Source of the DNA: Pseudomonas fluorescens
GTDB taxonomy: Bacteria; Pseudomonadota; Gammaproteobacteria; Pseudomonadales; Pseudomonadaceae
Assembly: GCF_000802965.1 (NCBI RefSeq)
Contig: NZ_JSAK01000006.1
Location: 62,001 to 126,000 of the forward strand
Length of the DNA: 64,000 nucleotides
Direction: 5' to 3'
The notes under the pieces were generated by a model. That model was given only the letters and a program-made list of their open reading frames with translations, did no database searches and was not told the origin of the DNA. How positions within the stretch are numbered: position 1 is the stretch's first letter; each line of letters begins with the position of its first letter. Shown piece after piece: positions 1-8,171 of this stretch. The translations under genes and the position numbers were made by a program.

Positions 1-1506
1 CAAGACGGTCATCCGCCAGCCTTCCCACTCATGACTGTCGCCGATCATCGGCAGCCGATCCAGCAAACTCACCACCAATCCGGCCAGGGTCTGATAGTCG
101 CCGGTAGGTTCCGCCGCAAACCCGGTGCGCTGGCGTACCCGAGCCAGGTTCAAGGCACCGCTGACCACAAACCCGCCTTTTTCCTCGAGCACATCCGGGC
201 CTTCGATTTCGCTGGCATCTGGCAACTCGCCGGCAATCGATTCGAGGATGTCGGTCATGGTCAGCACGCCGACGAAATCACCGAATTCATTGACCACAAA
301 CGCGATGTGCGTCGACGCCTTGCGCATCTGCTCCAAGGCATTGAGGATCGAATAACTGTCCAGCAGGTTGATGGTCTGCCGTGCCAGGTGCGCCAGATCA
401 ACTACGTTGCCGGCCAGGTACTCCTTCAACAATTCCTTCTTGTGCACGAACCCCAGCGGTTCATCCACCGCGCCGTCGCGAATCAGCGGCAGACGCGAGT
501 AGGACGAGTGCATCAGTCGCGTACGAATGGTCTCGGCATCATCCGCCAGGTCGATGTGATCGACGTCCGCTCGCACGGTCATCAACGTGCGAATCGGTCG
601 CTCGGCCAGTTGCAATACGCCGCTGATCATCACCCGTTCACGGCGGTCGAACAGTTCTTCGCTCGGCGCCTCGCCGTCATCCAGCATGTCGGCAATCTCT
701 TCGCCGACTTCTTCCACTGCCAACTTGCGCCCGCCCAAAAGACGCATCACCGCGTGCGCAGTACGCTCACGCATCGGCCGCAGACCCTGCATCGAGCGCT
801 TGCGCCGGGCCCGGGCGATCTGGTTGAAGACCTCGATCAGGATCGAAAAGCCGATGGCCGCATACAGGTAGCCCTTGGGAATATGGAAACCCAGGCCTTC
901 GGCGGTCAGCGCAAAGCCGATCATCATCAAGAAGCCCAGACACAGCATGATCACCGTCGGGTGCGCATTGACGAAGCGGGTCAGCGGTTTGCTGGCGACG
1001 ATCATCAGGCCGATGGAAATGATCACCGCGATCATCATCACCGCCAGTTCATCGACCATGCCCACGGCGGTAATTACCGCATCGAGGGAGAACACCGCGT
1101 CCAGCACCACGATCTGCGCCACGATTGGCCAGAACATCGCATACGTGGTGTTAGATGAGCGCTGGCCGACATGGCCCTCGAGCCGTTCGTGCAACTCCAT
1201 GGTGGCCTTGAACAACAGGAACACACCACCGAAGAGCATGATCAGGTCTCGTCCGGAGAAGCTCTTGTCGAACACCTCGAACAGCGGCTGAGTCAGGGTC
1301 ACCAGCCAGGAAATACTCGCCAGCAAGCCCAGGCGCATCAGCAACGCCAGGGACAAACCAATGATTCGCGCCCGGTCGCGCTGATGCGGCGGCAACTTGT
1401 CCGCAAGGATCGCGATAAACACCAGGTTGTCGATGCCCAGCACCAGCTCCAGCACAATCAGCGTCAACAAGCCAAGCCAGGCGGTGGGGTCAGCTAACCA
1501 TTCCAT
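1..1506 (-). CDS. TerC family membrane protein with CBS pair and CorC/HlyC domain (partial, 3' end outside window)
   Basis: Inner-membrane protein of the TerC/Alx superfamily; family members are linked to metal-ion (notably manganese) export or tellurite resistance, but the substrate here is not shown. The ATG at 1506 opens 502 codons without a stop to the window edge. The N-terminal ~235 residues are strongly hydrophobic with about seven membrane segments and carry the TerC signature around [15 protein letters not shown] and the acidic intramembrane motif [15 protein letters not shown]. Residues ~300-430 form two CBS domains (IRTVMT... and ...[19 protein letters not shown]), followed by the start of a CorC/HlyC transporter-associated domain (DYQTLAGLV). 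This TerC-CBS-CorC layout matches the YoaE/YegH type. About 20-30 codons are probably missing beyond the left edge. It faces away from the LysR gene and appears monocistronic within the window. Confidence 0.88.
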   Translation of the reverse strand, partial: MEWLADPTAWLGLLTLIVLELVLGIDNLVFIAILADKLPPHQRDRARIIGLSLALLMRLGLLASISWLVTLTQPLFEVFDKSFSGRDLIMLFGGVFLLFKATMELHERLEGHVGQRSSNTTYAMFWPIVAQIVVLDAVFSLDAVITAVGMVDELAVMMIAVIISIGLMIVASKPLTRFVNAHPTVIMLCLGFLMMIGFALTAEGLGFHIPKGYLYAAIGFSILIEVFNQIARARRKRSMQGLRPMRERTAHAVMRLLGGRKLAVEEVGEEIADMLDDGEAPSEELFDRRERVMISGVLQLAERPIRTLMTVRADVDHIDLADDAETIRTRLMHSSYSRLPLIRDGAVDEPLGFVHKKELLKEYLAGNVVDLAHLARQTINLLDSYSILNALEQMRKASTHIAFVVNEFGDFVGVLTMTDILESIAGELPDASEIEGPDVLEEKGGFVVSGALNLARVRQRTGFAAEPTGDYQTLAGLVVSLLDRLPMIGDSHEWEGWRMTVL

Positions 1507-1690
1507 AAAAACGTCTCGATCTCTTCAGTGAATTCAGAATGCCGGGCACGGCAAGGCGCGGCTCAGAGGCCGTAGATGTGCAAGGAATTTGGCGTTCGGA
1601 CGTCGGAAGACCGGGTGTTTCGCGTGCGTCAAAGCTACGCGCAGGCGCGTGGAGGAAGGATAACTGGGAGGCTCCGTGAGGGTGTTCATG

Positions 1691-1717
1691 CAAGTCCTGA
1701 AAGGAAAAAAGGACTTG
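1691..1717. other. Small hairpin in the leader region of the TerC gene
   Basis: The sequence caagtcct (1691-1698) is mirrored by aggacttg (1710-1717), giving an 8-bp perfect stem with an 11-nt loop. It lies about 185 bp upstream of the TerC start, in a 299-bp stretch without a credible gene. Its role is unknown. I looked for a yybP-ykoY manganese riboswitch, often found before TerC genes, and did not recognise its conserved core. Confidence 0.3.
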
Positions 1718-1780
1718 GATCGTACAGGCGATCGCGACAATTCCTACAGCCGGAAATCATTTCAAGATCTGTAGAAGAGC

Positions 1781-1860
1781 AGAAGATCGCACCCCGCGCC
1801 AGCTCCTACAGGTCTACGCGATCCCCTGTCGGAGCGGCCGAAGGCTGCGATCTTTTGATC
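1781..1860. repeat. REPIN, 'gatcgcagcc-ggcagctcctac' type, overlapping the 3' end of a LysR gene
   Basis: Two imperfect inverted arms, agaagatcgcaccccgcgcc... and ...gccgaaggctgcgatctttt, flank a short spacer. The same type recurs at 16951, 23253, 47931 and 58946. The right arm lies inside the LysR reading frame that ends at 1806. Confidence 0.8.
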
Positions 1861-2711
1861 CATTCAACATACCGCAACACAGCCGGAGACTTCTCGAACC
1901 GCCGATGAACTAACGCCAGCCACGACGATGCATCGCAGTCATTGATCTGGCGATAAATCACATTCGGCAAACTGACATGACCGACCACCGATTCCGGCAC
2001 CACCGCCACCCCTTGCCCCAGGGAAACCAAAGCGATCACCGCCACCAACCCACCCGGTTGCGCCCCGAGTTTTGGCACGAAACCGCCTTGGGCGGCGACT
2101 TGCAAAGTGCCCACGACCTGCTCCGGAAGAATGAAGTTTTCGTTCTGCAAATGCGCCGAATTGATCACCGGCAAACGGTTCAGCCACGAATCCACCGGCA
2201 GCGCCAGGACAAAACCCTCGTCGTTCAAGCGCACGCCCTCGACGCCCTCGGGCAACGCCAGCGGGCAGCGGATGTACCCCAAATCGAAGCGCCCCTCGAG
2301 GATCATGTTTGGCAGGCTGGCCATGGGGCTTTCCCGCACATTGAGGCTGACATCCGGGTATTGCGCGGCAAAACCCTGCACCTGTTTTTGCAGGAGCCCC
2401 GAATACACCGCCGAGGCGACGTAACCCAGTTCGATATGGCCGATGTCACCACGACCGGCGCGCTGCGCATTGCGCTGCGCCGACTCGAATTGCCGCACCG
2501 TGGCCTCGGCTTCGATCAGCAGCGCCGCGCCGGCCTCAGTCAGGCTGACATCCCGCGCCTGGCGCAGAAACAGGCGTGCGCCCAGTTCCGCTTCCATGTC
2601 CTGGATCTGCCGGGTCAGCGTCGGCGGCGCGATGCCCAATTGCTCGGCCGCGCGTGTGAAGTTGCGGTGGCGAGCGACTGCCAGGAAATAACGAAAATGA
2701 CGGATGTCCAT
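1806..2711 (-). CDS. LysR-family transcriptional regulator
   Basis: 301-residue LysR-type regulator. The N-terminal winged helix-turn-helix is clear (MDIRHFRYFLAVARHRNFTR, then AAEQLGIAPPTLTRQIQDME), followed by the effector-binding domain from about residue 90 (GHIELGYVASAVYSGLL). It is divergent from the DHA2 exporter at 2815 with 103 bp between the start codons, the classic arrangement for a LysR protein controlling its neighbour and itself; this control is inferred. The last 14 or so residues (SQPSAAPTGDRVDL) are encoded by a REP element, and the stop codon lies inside the repeat, so the native C-terminus may have been replaced or extended. The effector molecule cannot be told from sequence. 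Confidence 0.92.
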   Translation of the reverse strand: MDIRHFRYFLAVARHRNFTRAAEQLGIAPPTLTRQIQDMEAELGARLFLRQARDVSLTEAGAALLIEAEATVRQFESAQRNAQRAGRGDIGHIELGYVASAVYSGLLQKQVQGFAAQYPDVSLNVRESPMASLPNMILEGRFDLGYIRCPLALPEGVEGVRLNDEGFVLALPVDSWLNRLPVINSAHLQNENFILPEQVVGTLQVAAQGGFVPKLGAQPGGLVAVIALVSLGQGVAVVPESVVGHVSLPNVIYRQINDCDASSWLALVHRRFEKSPAVLRYVEWIKRSQPSAAPTGDRVDL

Positions 2712-2814
2712 CGGTGCATTAGCTCAAAGGTAATGAAGTGACGATGTGCGCCTAACAAAGGGACAGCCTGCCAGCGATAAGCTGCACGAAACCTCACAGT
2801 AGAGAACCCTGGCC

Positions 2815-4359
2815 ATGTCCGTCAAACCCAAGGTGAGTCCGCGCCTGACCTTGCTCACCGCCTCGGCCGTGTGCTCGCTGATCGTGCTCGATACCAACAT
2901 CGTCGCCGTTACCTTGCCCAGCATTGCCCGTGACCTCGGGGCGAATTTCGCTGACATCGAATGGGTTGTCAGCGCCTACATGCTGGCCTTCGCCGCGCTG
3001 CTGCTGCCCGCAGGCAGCCTGGCCGACCGCTTTGGCCGGCAGAAAACCCTGATCTGGGGACTGGGCATTTTCATCCTCGCCTCCATGGGTTGCGGGGCGG
3101 CGCCGAGCGCCTTGTTCCTCGACATCGCCCGGGCCATCAAGGGCGTCGGCGCCGCGCTGTTGTTGACCTCGGCGCTGGCCTCCATCGGCCACACCTTTCA
3201 CGATGAAGTAGAGCGCGCCAAAGCCTGGGCGTTCTGGGGCGGTTGCATGGGCGTGGCGATGACCGCTGCGCCGACCCTGGGCGGGTTGATTACCGAGTAC
3301 ATCGGCTGGCGCTGGATTTTCTATCTCAACCTGCCCGTGGGCCTGTTCCTGATGTACATGGTCTGGCGCGCGGTGCCGGAATCCCGCGATGCCCAGGCCG
3401 CGCGCCTCGATCCGTGGGGCAGCCTCGCCTTCAGCGCCAGCCTGTTGTGCCTGATCTGGGGTTTGATCGAAGCCAACCGCATCGGCTGGAACAACCCCGT
3501 GACCTACGCCCGCCTGATCGGCGGCGCCGTGCTGCTGGGGTTGTTCGTGCTGATCGAACGCTTGCAAGAGCGGCCGATGATCGACCTGCAACTGTTCAAA
3601 CACCCGCGCTTCATCGGCGCCCTGCTCGGTATGTTTTCTTACGCCGCGTGCGCCCAAGTGATGATGACCATGCTGCCGTTCTACTTGCAGAACGGCTTGG
3701 GCTTCACCGCCATTTCTGCGGGGCTGGGCATGCTGCCGTTTGCCGTGACCATGTTGATCTTCCCGCGCATCGGCGCACGTCTGACAGGACGCGTGACGCC
3801 GGCGAACATGATGGCTCTCGGGCTGACACTGGTTGGCAGCGGTAATCTGCTCAGCGCCTGGACGGTCAACAGCGGCGGTTACCTGTCCTTCGCCGTGGCA
3901 ATTGCAGTCACTGGTGCCGGCGCGGGGTTGCTCAATGGCGATACGCAAAAGAACATCATGGCTTGCGTGCCTCGTGCACGTACCGGCATGGCGTCGGGCA
4001 TGAGTACGACCATGCGCTTCAGTGCGGTGATGCTGGCCATCGGCGTGTACGGTGCCTTGCTCGCCAGCCACACCGAACAACAGTTGCATGGTGGTCTGTC
4101 GAGCCACGGCGTTGCGTTGCTCGAGCAAACGCAAGGCATCGCCTCGCGGGTGGTGGCCGGTGACATGAGTGCGGCGCTGAACCTGGTGCCGGAGGCGGCT
4201 CGCGCGACGGTCGAACCGTTGGCCCGGCAGGCGTTCGTCGCCGGATTCAGCCTGTTGCTGTGGGTCGCAGGACTGGCCGGATTGCTCGCGGCGCTGGTGG
4301 TGGGCACGCTGATGCGCAATCCGCTTCCCGCTCCGCCGCCAACCTTAGTGTTTGAATGA
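2815..4359 (+). CDS. MFS transporter, DHA2 (14-TMS, EmrB/QacA) family
   Basis: 514-residue proton-driven exporter in the inner membrane. Family hallmarks are visible: TM1 motif LDTNIVAVTLPSIARDL (the DHA2 'motif D1' form), motif A LADRFGRQKTLIWG after TM2, and the DHA2-typical GWRWIFYLNLPVGLFLM at about residue 164. Hydrophobic segments are consistent with 14 membrane helices, the last near residues 465-500. These features fit drug or toxic-compound efflux, but the substrate is unknown. It lies divergently from a LysR regulator. Its 3' end overlaps the convergent MerR gene by 15 bp (4345-4359), so the two transcripts collide. No membrane-fusion partner (EmrA type) is adjacent. Confidence 0.92.
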   Translation: MSVKPKVSPRLTLLTASAVCSLIVLDTNIVAVTLPSIARDLGANFADIEWVVSAYMLAFAALLLPAGSLADRFGRQKTLIWGLGIFILASMGCGAAPSALFLDIARAIKGVGAALLLTSALASIGHTFHDEVERAKAWAFWGGCMGVAMTAAPTLGGLITEYIGWRWIFYLNLPVGLFLMYMVWRAVPESRDAQAARLDPWGSLAFSASLLCLIWGLIEANRIGWNNPVTYARLIGGAVLLGLFVLIERLQERPMIDLQLFKHPRFIGALLGMFSYAACAQVMMTMLPFYLQNGLGFTAISAGLGMLPFAVTMLIFPRIGARLTGRVTPANMMALGLTLVGSGNLLSAWTVNSGGYLSFAVAIAVTGAGAGLLNGDTQKNIMACVPRARTGMASGMSTTMRFSAVMLAIGVYGALLASHTEQQLHGGLSSHGVALLEQTQGIASRVVAGDMSAALNLVPEAARATVEPLARQAFVAGFSLLLWVAGLAGLLAALVVGTLMRNPLPAPPPTLVFE

Positions 4360-4749
4360 GGCCAACACTCGTTCGGCGTTCGCATCGCAGGCCATGCCTT
4401 CAGGCTTCGCCGCGATGTTCTCGATCAAGCCCAGCAACTGTGCCTTGCTTTGCGCCAGGTGCTGTTGCATGGCTTCGATCTGATCAACCTTGCGCTCCAG
4501 ACTGACGATCAATTCGTCGTGCTTGAACGCGCCCGTCACGGTGTCCGGCAACAAGCGCTTCAGCTCCTCCAGGCTGAAACCGGCCTGCTGGGCGCACTGG
4601 ATGATTTGCAGGGTTTGCAGCACCTGCGGCGGATAACGCCGATAACCGTTGGGCAAGCGCTCGACCTGCGGCAGCAATCCCTGAGCCTCGTAGAAGCGGA
4701 TTCGCGACGCCGACAACCCGCTCATTTGCACCAATTTACCTATCTGCAT
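4345..4749 (-). CDS. MerR-family transcriptional regulator
   Basis: 134-residue MerR-family activator. Starting at the ATG at 4749 gives MQIGKLVQMSGLSASRIRFY, the canonical start of the winged-helix domain. A longer reading frame to 4803 would run through the operator and is rejected. HTH and wing occupy residues 1-70 (YEAQGLLPQVERLPNGYRRY), then a coiled-coil dimerisation helix (~80-115, LERKVDQIEAMQQHLAQSK). A single Cys (EGMACDANA) is near the C-terminus; the paired metal-binding cysteines of CueR or MerR are absent, so an organic or redox ligand is more likely. It is divergent from the flavin oxidoreductase gene at 4827 and shares with it a 19-bp-spacer promoter containing a palindrome, which strongly suggests autoregulation and control of that gene. 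Confidence 0.9.
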   Translation of the reverse strand: MQIGKLVQMSGLSASRIRFYEAQGLLPQVERLPNGYRRYPPQVLQTLQIIQCAQQAGFSLEELKRLLPDTVTGAFKHDELIVSLERKVDQIEAMQQHLAQSKAQLLGLIENIAAKPEGMACDANAERVLASFKH

Positions 4750-4768
4750 CGCGTCCTCGTTTGCCTGC

Positions 4769-4799
4769 TTGACATTAAAGTTAACTTTAAGCTTAGCCT
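4769..4799 (+). promoter_or_regulatory. MerR-type promoter and operator for the OYE gene
   Basis: A consensus -35 TTGACA (4769-4774) is separated by 19 bp (4775-4793) from TAGCCT (4794-4799), a weak -10. The spacer holds a perfect 16-bp palindrome, TTAAAGTTAACTTTAA (4775-4790). Overlong 19-bp spacers with a dyad in between are the hallmark of promoters activated by MerR-family proteins through DNA underwinding. The dyad also lies just upstream of the divergent merR-like start, so one site can serve both genes. Confidence 0.8.
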
Positions 4800-4826
4800 C
4801 CACTCATCACTGATGAGGAGTCAAGC

Positions 4827-6050
4827 ATGTCACCCTTCCAAGCCTTGTATTTACCCAACGGTCAGACCATCGGTAATCGTATTGCCAAAGCCGCGCTGGA
4901 AGAGAACCTCGCCGACGGTAACCAGGCGCCGGGCCAAGCATTGTTTCGCCTGTATCAGGCCTGGGCCGAAGGCGAGACCGGTCTGCTGTTGACCGGCAAC
5001 GTGATGATCGACCGCCGGGCCATGACCGGTCCCGGTGGCGTCGCGCTGGAGGATGAGCGGGATCTGCAGCGCTTTCGCCAATGGGCCGACATTGGCCGCG
5101 CCGGTGGCGCGCAGTTCTGGATGCAGATCAATCATCCCGGCCGGCAGACCATGGCCAATCTCGGCCAGCAAGCCTTGGCGCCCTCTGCCGTGGCGATGGA
5201 CCTGGGGTCGTTTTCAAAAATGTTCGCCGAACCCAAACCCATGACTGAGGCCAATATCGAAGAAGTGATCCAACGCTTCGCTACCACTGCTACGCTGGCA
5301 GAGAAAGCCGGATTTACCGGCGTGCAAATCCATGCTGCGCACGGCTACCTGATCAGCCAATTCCTCTCGCCGTTGACCAATCGCCGGACCGACCGCTGGG
5401 GCGGCTCACTGGAAAACCGCGCCCGTTTGCTGCTGGCGGTGGTCAGCGCCGTGCGCAACGCCGTTTCGCCAAAGTTTTGCGTGTCAGTGAAGCTCAACTC
5501 GGCGGATTTCCAGCGCGGTGGTTTTGATGCCGATGATGCCCGCCAAGTGATCGAGTGGCTTAACGATCACCCCATCGACCTGCTGGAACTCTCCGGCGGC
5601 AGCTACGAAGCGCCGGCCATGCAAGGCGAGGCGCGCGACGGCCGGACCCTGGCGCGCGAGGCGTATTTTCTGGAAATGGCCGGTGAACTGGCCGGCGTGG
5701 CACGTATGCCGGTGATGGTGACGGGCGGGATTCGGCGCCTGGCAGTGGTCGAGCAGGTGCTCGACAGCGGCATCGCCATGGCCGGCATCGGCACGGCGCT
5801 GGCCATTGAGCCGCAGTTGGTCAATCGCTGGCGCGAAGGCCAGAACAGCCATCCGCAACTACCGCCGATACACTGGAAGCGTAAAACGCTGGCGTCGCTG
5901 GCAAGCATGGCGGTGGTGCGGTTCCAGATGCATCGTTTGAGTCGTGAACGCAAGACATGGCCGCAAGTCTCGGCGATTTGGGCGTTGATTGTGGATCGCG
6001 TGTACGTTGCCAAGCGCACCCGGCAGTATCGAGCGGCGATGGCGAAGTGA
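4827..6050 (+). CDS. NADH:flavin oxidoreductase, old yellow enzyme family
   Basis: 407-residue FMN-dependent ene-reductase-like protein with a TIM-barrel fold. Seen in sequence: substrate-binding histidine pair in QIHAAHGYLISQFLSPLTN, the family signature RTDRWGGSLENRARLL, the phosphate-binding segment PVMVTGGIR, and GIGTALAIEPQLVNRW near the end of the barrel. It starts at ATG 4827 behind a GAGGAG ribosome-binding site. OYE enzymes reduce activated C=C bonds or nitro groups; the true substrate is unknown. Its promoter carries a MerR-type operator, which suggests induction by an electrophile or oxidative signal sensed by the divergent regulator (inference). The last codons of the gene are duplicated in the tandem repeat immediately downstream. 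Confidence 0.92.
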   Translation: MSPFQALYLPNGQTIGNRIAKAALEENLADGNQAPGQALFRLYQAWAEGETGLLLTGNVMIDRRAMTGPGGVALEDERDLQRFRQWADIGRAGGAQFWMQINHPGRQTMANLGQQALAPSAVAMDLGSFSKMFAEPKPMTEANIEEVIQRFATTATLAEKAGFTGVQIHAAHGYLISQFLSPLTNRRTDRWGGSLENRARLLLAVVSAVRNAVSPKFCVSVKLNSADFQRGGFDADDARQVIEWLNDHPIDLLELSGGSYEAPAMQGEARDGRTLAREAYFLEMAGELAGVARMPVMVTGGIRRLAVVEQVLDSGIAMAGIGTALAIEPQLVNRWREGQNSHPQLPPIHWKRKTLASLASMAVVRFQMHRLSRERKTWPQVSAIWALIVDRVYVAKRTRQYRAAMAK

Positions 6051-6286
6051 TTCAAAGTTGTTAGTGACTGGTACACCGCTTTCGCGGGCAAGCCCGCTCC
6101 CACAGGAATCCATGGCGCTCACGAAATCCATGCAACAACCCAAAACCCTGTGGGAGCGGGCGGCGATGGCGAAGTGATTCAGAGTTGTAAGTGACTGGTA
6201 CACCGCTTTCGCGGGCAAGCCCGCTCCCACAGGAATCCATGGCGCTCACGAAATCCATGCAACAACCCAAAACCCTGTGAGAGCGG
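6033..6286. repeat. 127-bp tandem duplication carrying the OYE stop region and REP sequence
   Basis: Two units of 127 bp, 6033-6159 and 6160-6286, differ at only a few positions (for example ttcaaagttgtt versus ttcagagttgta). Each contains the last codons of the OYE gene (gcggcgatggcgaagtga), a REP of the cgggcaagcccgctcccacag type and its partner arm. The second unit therefore carries a useless copy of the gene end. This fills the stretch between the OYE and VWA genes. Confidence 0.9.
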
Positions 6287-6324
6287 GCTTGCCCGCGATG
6301 AGGCCAGCAAGCGCAACAAAGAAC

Positions 6325-6888
6325 TCACCCCGGAAGCAGCTCATCGATATGCCGATACTCGGACCGCAACTGCGCCGCCAAAGACTTGCTGCGCCCAAGG
6401 CGAATCGGCCCGCGTTCGATGTCGATCACCAGTCCCGGACAATCGAGCGCGGGCAACGTCGGCCAGTCTTTCAAGCGGCCATCGGTCACCACCAACAACC
6501 GTTGCTGCTCCGCCGGAAAACGCTTTTGCCGCACGGCAAGCCAGCGCCCCGCTTCACTCAACGCCGCCAGCAACGGTGTGCCACCACCCGCGCCGAGCCC
6601 GTCGAGCCAATGGCGCAAACCGCTGGACGCCTTCAATCCCTGCACCTGCCACTTCGGCAGCGAACCGCTGGCGGTCAGCAATGCCAGACGCGCACGCTGT
6701 CGATAGGCGTCATCGAACAACTGCGCCAGCAAGCCTTTGGCATCGCTCAAAGCCTGATGGCGACGGGTTGAGGCCGAGGCGTCGACGATCACCAGCCACA
6801 GTTCATGGGCCGAGCGCGTACGCTGGTGGAACAACAGGTCGTCGTGTTGACGTGGCCGGCCATTGAGTAACGTACCCGGCCAATTCAC
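6325..6888 (-). CDS. VWA-domain chelatase subunit (ChlD/CobT-like), short form
   Basis: At least 187 residues with a von Willebrand A domain. The MIDAS motif DxSxS is seen as WLVIVDASASTRR, with the downstream GTPLLAAL threonine and the VVTDGR aspartate. It follows the AAA+ chelatase subunit gene and probably acts with it and CobN in cobalt (or magnesium) insertion into the corrin ring. The start is uncertain. A GTG at 6888 gives SGSVNWPGT, but the frame stays open upstream to about 7025 with the basic, low-complexity stretch KALGIRPRSD...RLDHGKQGKRHAARSG and no ATG, so translation may begin at a non-ATG codon (for example a CTG near 7007) overlapping the preceding gene. It is far shorter than full ChlD because it lacks an N-terminal AAA-like domain. 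Confidence 0.82.
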   Translation of the reverse strand: MNWPGTLLNGRPRQHDDLLFHQRTRSAHELWLVIVDASASTRRHQALSDAKGLLAQLFDDAYRQRARLALLTASGSLPKWQVQGLKASSGLRHWLDGLGAGGGTPLLAALSEAGRWLAVRQKRFPAEQQRLLVVTDGRLKDWPTLPALDCPGLVIDIERGPIRLGRSKSLAAQLRSEYRHIDELLPG

Positions 6889-6989
6889 CGAGCCGCTGCG
6901 GGCGGCGTGACGTTTGCCCTGTTTGCCGTGGTCCAGCCGTCCGGCGCGGGGTCTGGCATTCGCCCCCGCGTCAGATCGAGGGCGAATGC

Positions 6990-7994
6990 CTAGGGCTTTT
7001 TTGGCCAGCTCGGCACTTCACGTCGTGCACCGACCGGCAGCGCTTGAGCGGGCATTTCGCCCCACTGGCCCTGGCCCTGGCCCTCGTTCGGGTTTGGCTG
7101 TTGACTGGATTGCGATTGATTCTGCTGGGGGCCAGGTGGCGTGTGCTCGCGACGACGATGGCGCAAGGCGAACTCGGCGACCGCGTCGATATCTTCTTCG
7201 CTGATGGATGGCCCGCCGCGCCAGGCGGCATGGGCACGCGCCGCGCGCAACCAGACCAGGTCGGCGCGCAAACCATCGACGCCGGCGGCAAAGCAACGCT
7301 CGGTAATCTGCGCCAGCGCTTCATCGTCGAGGGGAATACTCGCCAAAAGGCTGCGCGCATTCTGGCAGCGCTCACGCAACGACTGCTGCTGGCTCTCCCA
7401 CTCGGTGCAGAAACGTTGCGGGTCACTGTCGAAATCCAGACGCCGCCGGATGATTTGCCCGCGTTCGGCCGGCGCGGTATGGCCACCGAGGGCGACGTTC
7501 AGGCCAAAGCGATCGAGCAACTGCGGACGCAACTCGCCCTCTTCCGGGTTCATGGTGCCGATCAATACAAACTTCGCCGAATGCCGATGGGAAATGCCGT
7601 CGCGCTCAACCAGATTGGTGCCGCTGGCGGCCACATCGAGGAGCAGATCGACGAGGTGATCCGGCAGCAGGTTGACTTCGTCGACGTAGAGCACACCGCC
7701 GTCAGCCTTGGCCAGGACACCGGGGGAAAATTGTGCGCGACCCTCGCTCAGGGCCGCGTCGAGATCGAGTGTGCCGACCAGGCGTTCTTCGGTGGCACCC
7801 AAGGGCAAAGTGACGAACTGACCACTGGCGAGCAGGTCAGCCAAACCACGGGCCAGGGTCGACTTGGCCATGCCGCGCGGACCTTCGATCAGTACGCCGC
7901 CGATCTTCGGGTCAATGGCGGTGAGGTACAACGCCAGCTTCAAATCGTCGGCGCCGACCACGGCGGAGAGGGGGAAATGCGGGGTATCGGTCAT
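6990..7994 (-). CDS. AAA+ ATPase subunit of cobalt/magnesium chelatase (ChlI/CobS-like)
   Basis: 334-residue motor subunit of a class I chelatase. Walker A is EGPRGMAKSTLARG and Walker B is GGVLYVDEVNLL, followed by the ChlI-type sensor region FVLIGTMNPEEGELRPQLLDRFG. The ATG at 7994 is chosen because upstream codons of a longer frame (to 8084) come from a REPIN. The C-terminus is a glutamine/proline-rich linker (QQNQSQSSQQPNPNEGQGQG). It follows cobN with a 178-bp gap holding a REPIN and precedes the VWA subunit. In pseudomonads such ChlI/ChlD-like pairs beside CobN are taken to replace CobS/CobT in aerobic cobalt chelation; that role is from family knowledge, not shown here. Confidence 0.9.
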   Translation of the reverse strand: MTDTPHFPLSAVVGADDLKLALYLTAIDPKIGGVLIEGPRGMAKSTLARGLADLLASGQFVTLPLGATEERLVGTLDLDAALSEGRAQFSPGVLAKADGGVLYVDEVNLLPDHLVDLLLDVAASGTNLVERDGISHRHSAKFVLIGTMNPEEGELRPQLLDRFGLNVALGGHTAPAERGQIIRRRLDFDSDPQRFCTEWESQQQSLRERCQNARSLLASIPLDDEALAQITERCFAAGVDGLRADLVWLRAARAHAAWRGGPSISEEDIDAVAEFALRHRRREHTPPGPQQNQSQSSQQPNPNEGQGQGQWGEMPAQALPVGARREVPSWPKKP

Positions 7995-8026
7995 GTCAGG
8001 GTTCTCATCATGGTCGGTATTTACTT

Positions 8027-8159
8027 TGTGGCGAGGGAGCTTGCTCCCGCTGGGCTGCGCAGCAGCCCCCAACTCAAAATGCACATTTTTTCAGACACAC
8101 TACATTGTCTGGTTTTCGACTGCTTCGCAGCCGAGCGGGAGCAAGCTCCATCGCCACAG
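8027..8159. repeat. REPIN, 'ggcgagggagcttgctcccgc' type
   Basis: Long inverted pair: tgtggcgagggagcttgctc at the left and gagcaagctccatcgccaca at the right, with GC-rich secondary hairpins between. It sits between cobN and the ChlI-like gene. The same type occurs at 13425, 16113 and 42746. Confidence 0.85.
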
Positions 8160-8171
8160 GTTGTGTGTGTG

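Noticed and set aside
1490..1740. Small minus-strand frames of 67 and 68 codons upstream of the TerC gene
   Set aside because: No ribosome-binding site and no recognisable protein character; they overlap each other and the leader hairpin.
1507..1805. Possible manganese (yybP-ykoY) riboswitch before the TerC gene
   Set aside because: I could not find the conserved core elements; only a short hairpin at 1691-1717 is visible.
2794..4134. 446-codon open frame antisense to the DHA2 transporter
   Set aside because: Histidine/glutamine-rich, no hydrophobic core, wholly inside a confident gene.
4750..4803. 18-codon N-terminal extension of the MerR regulator
   Set aside because: It would be encoded by the operator/promoter region, and the family N-terminus starts exactly at 4749.
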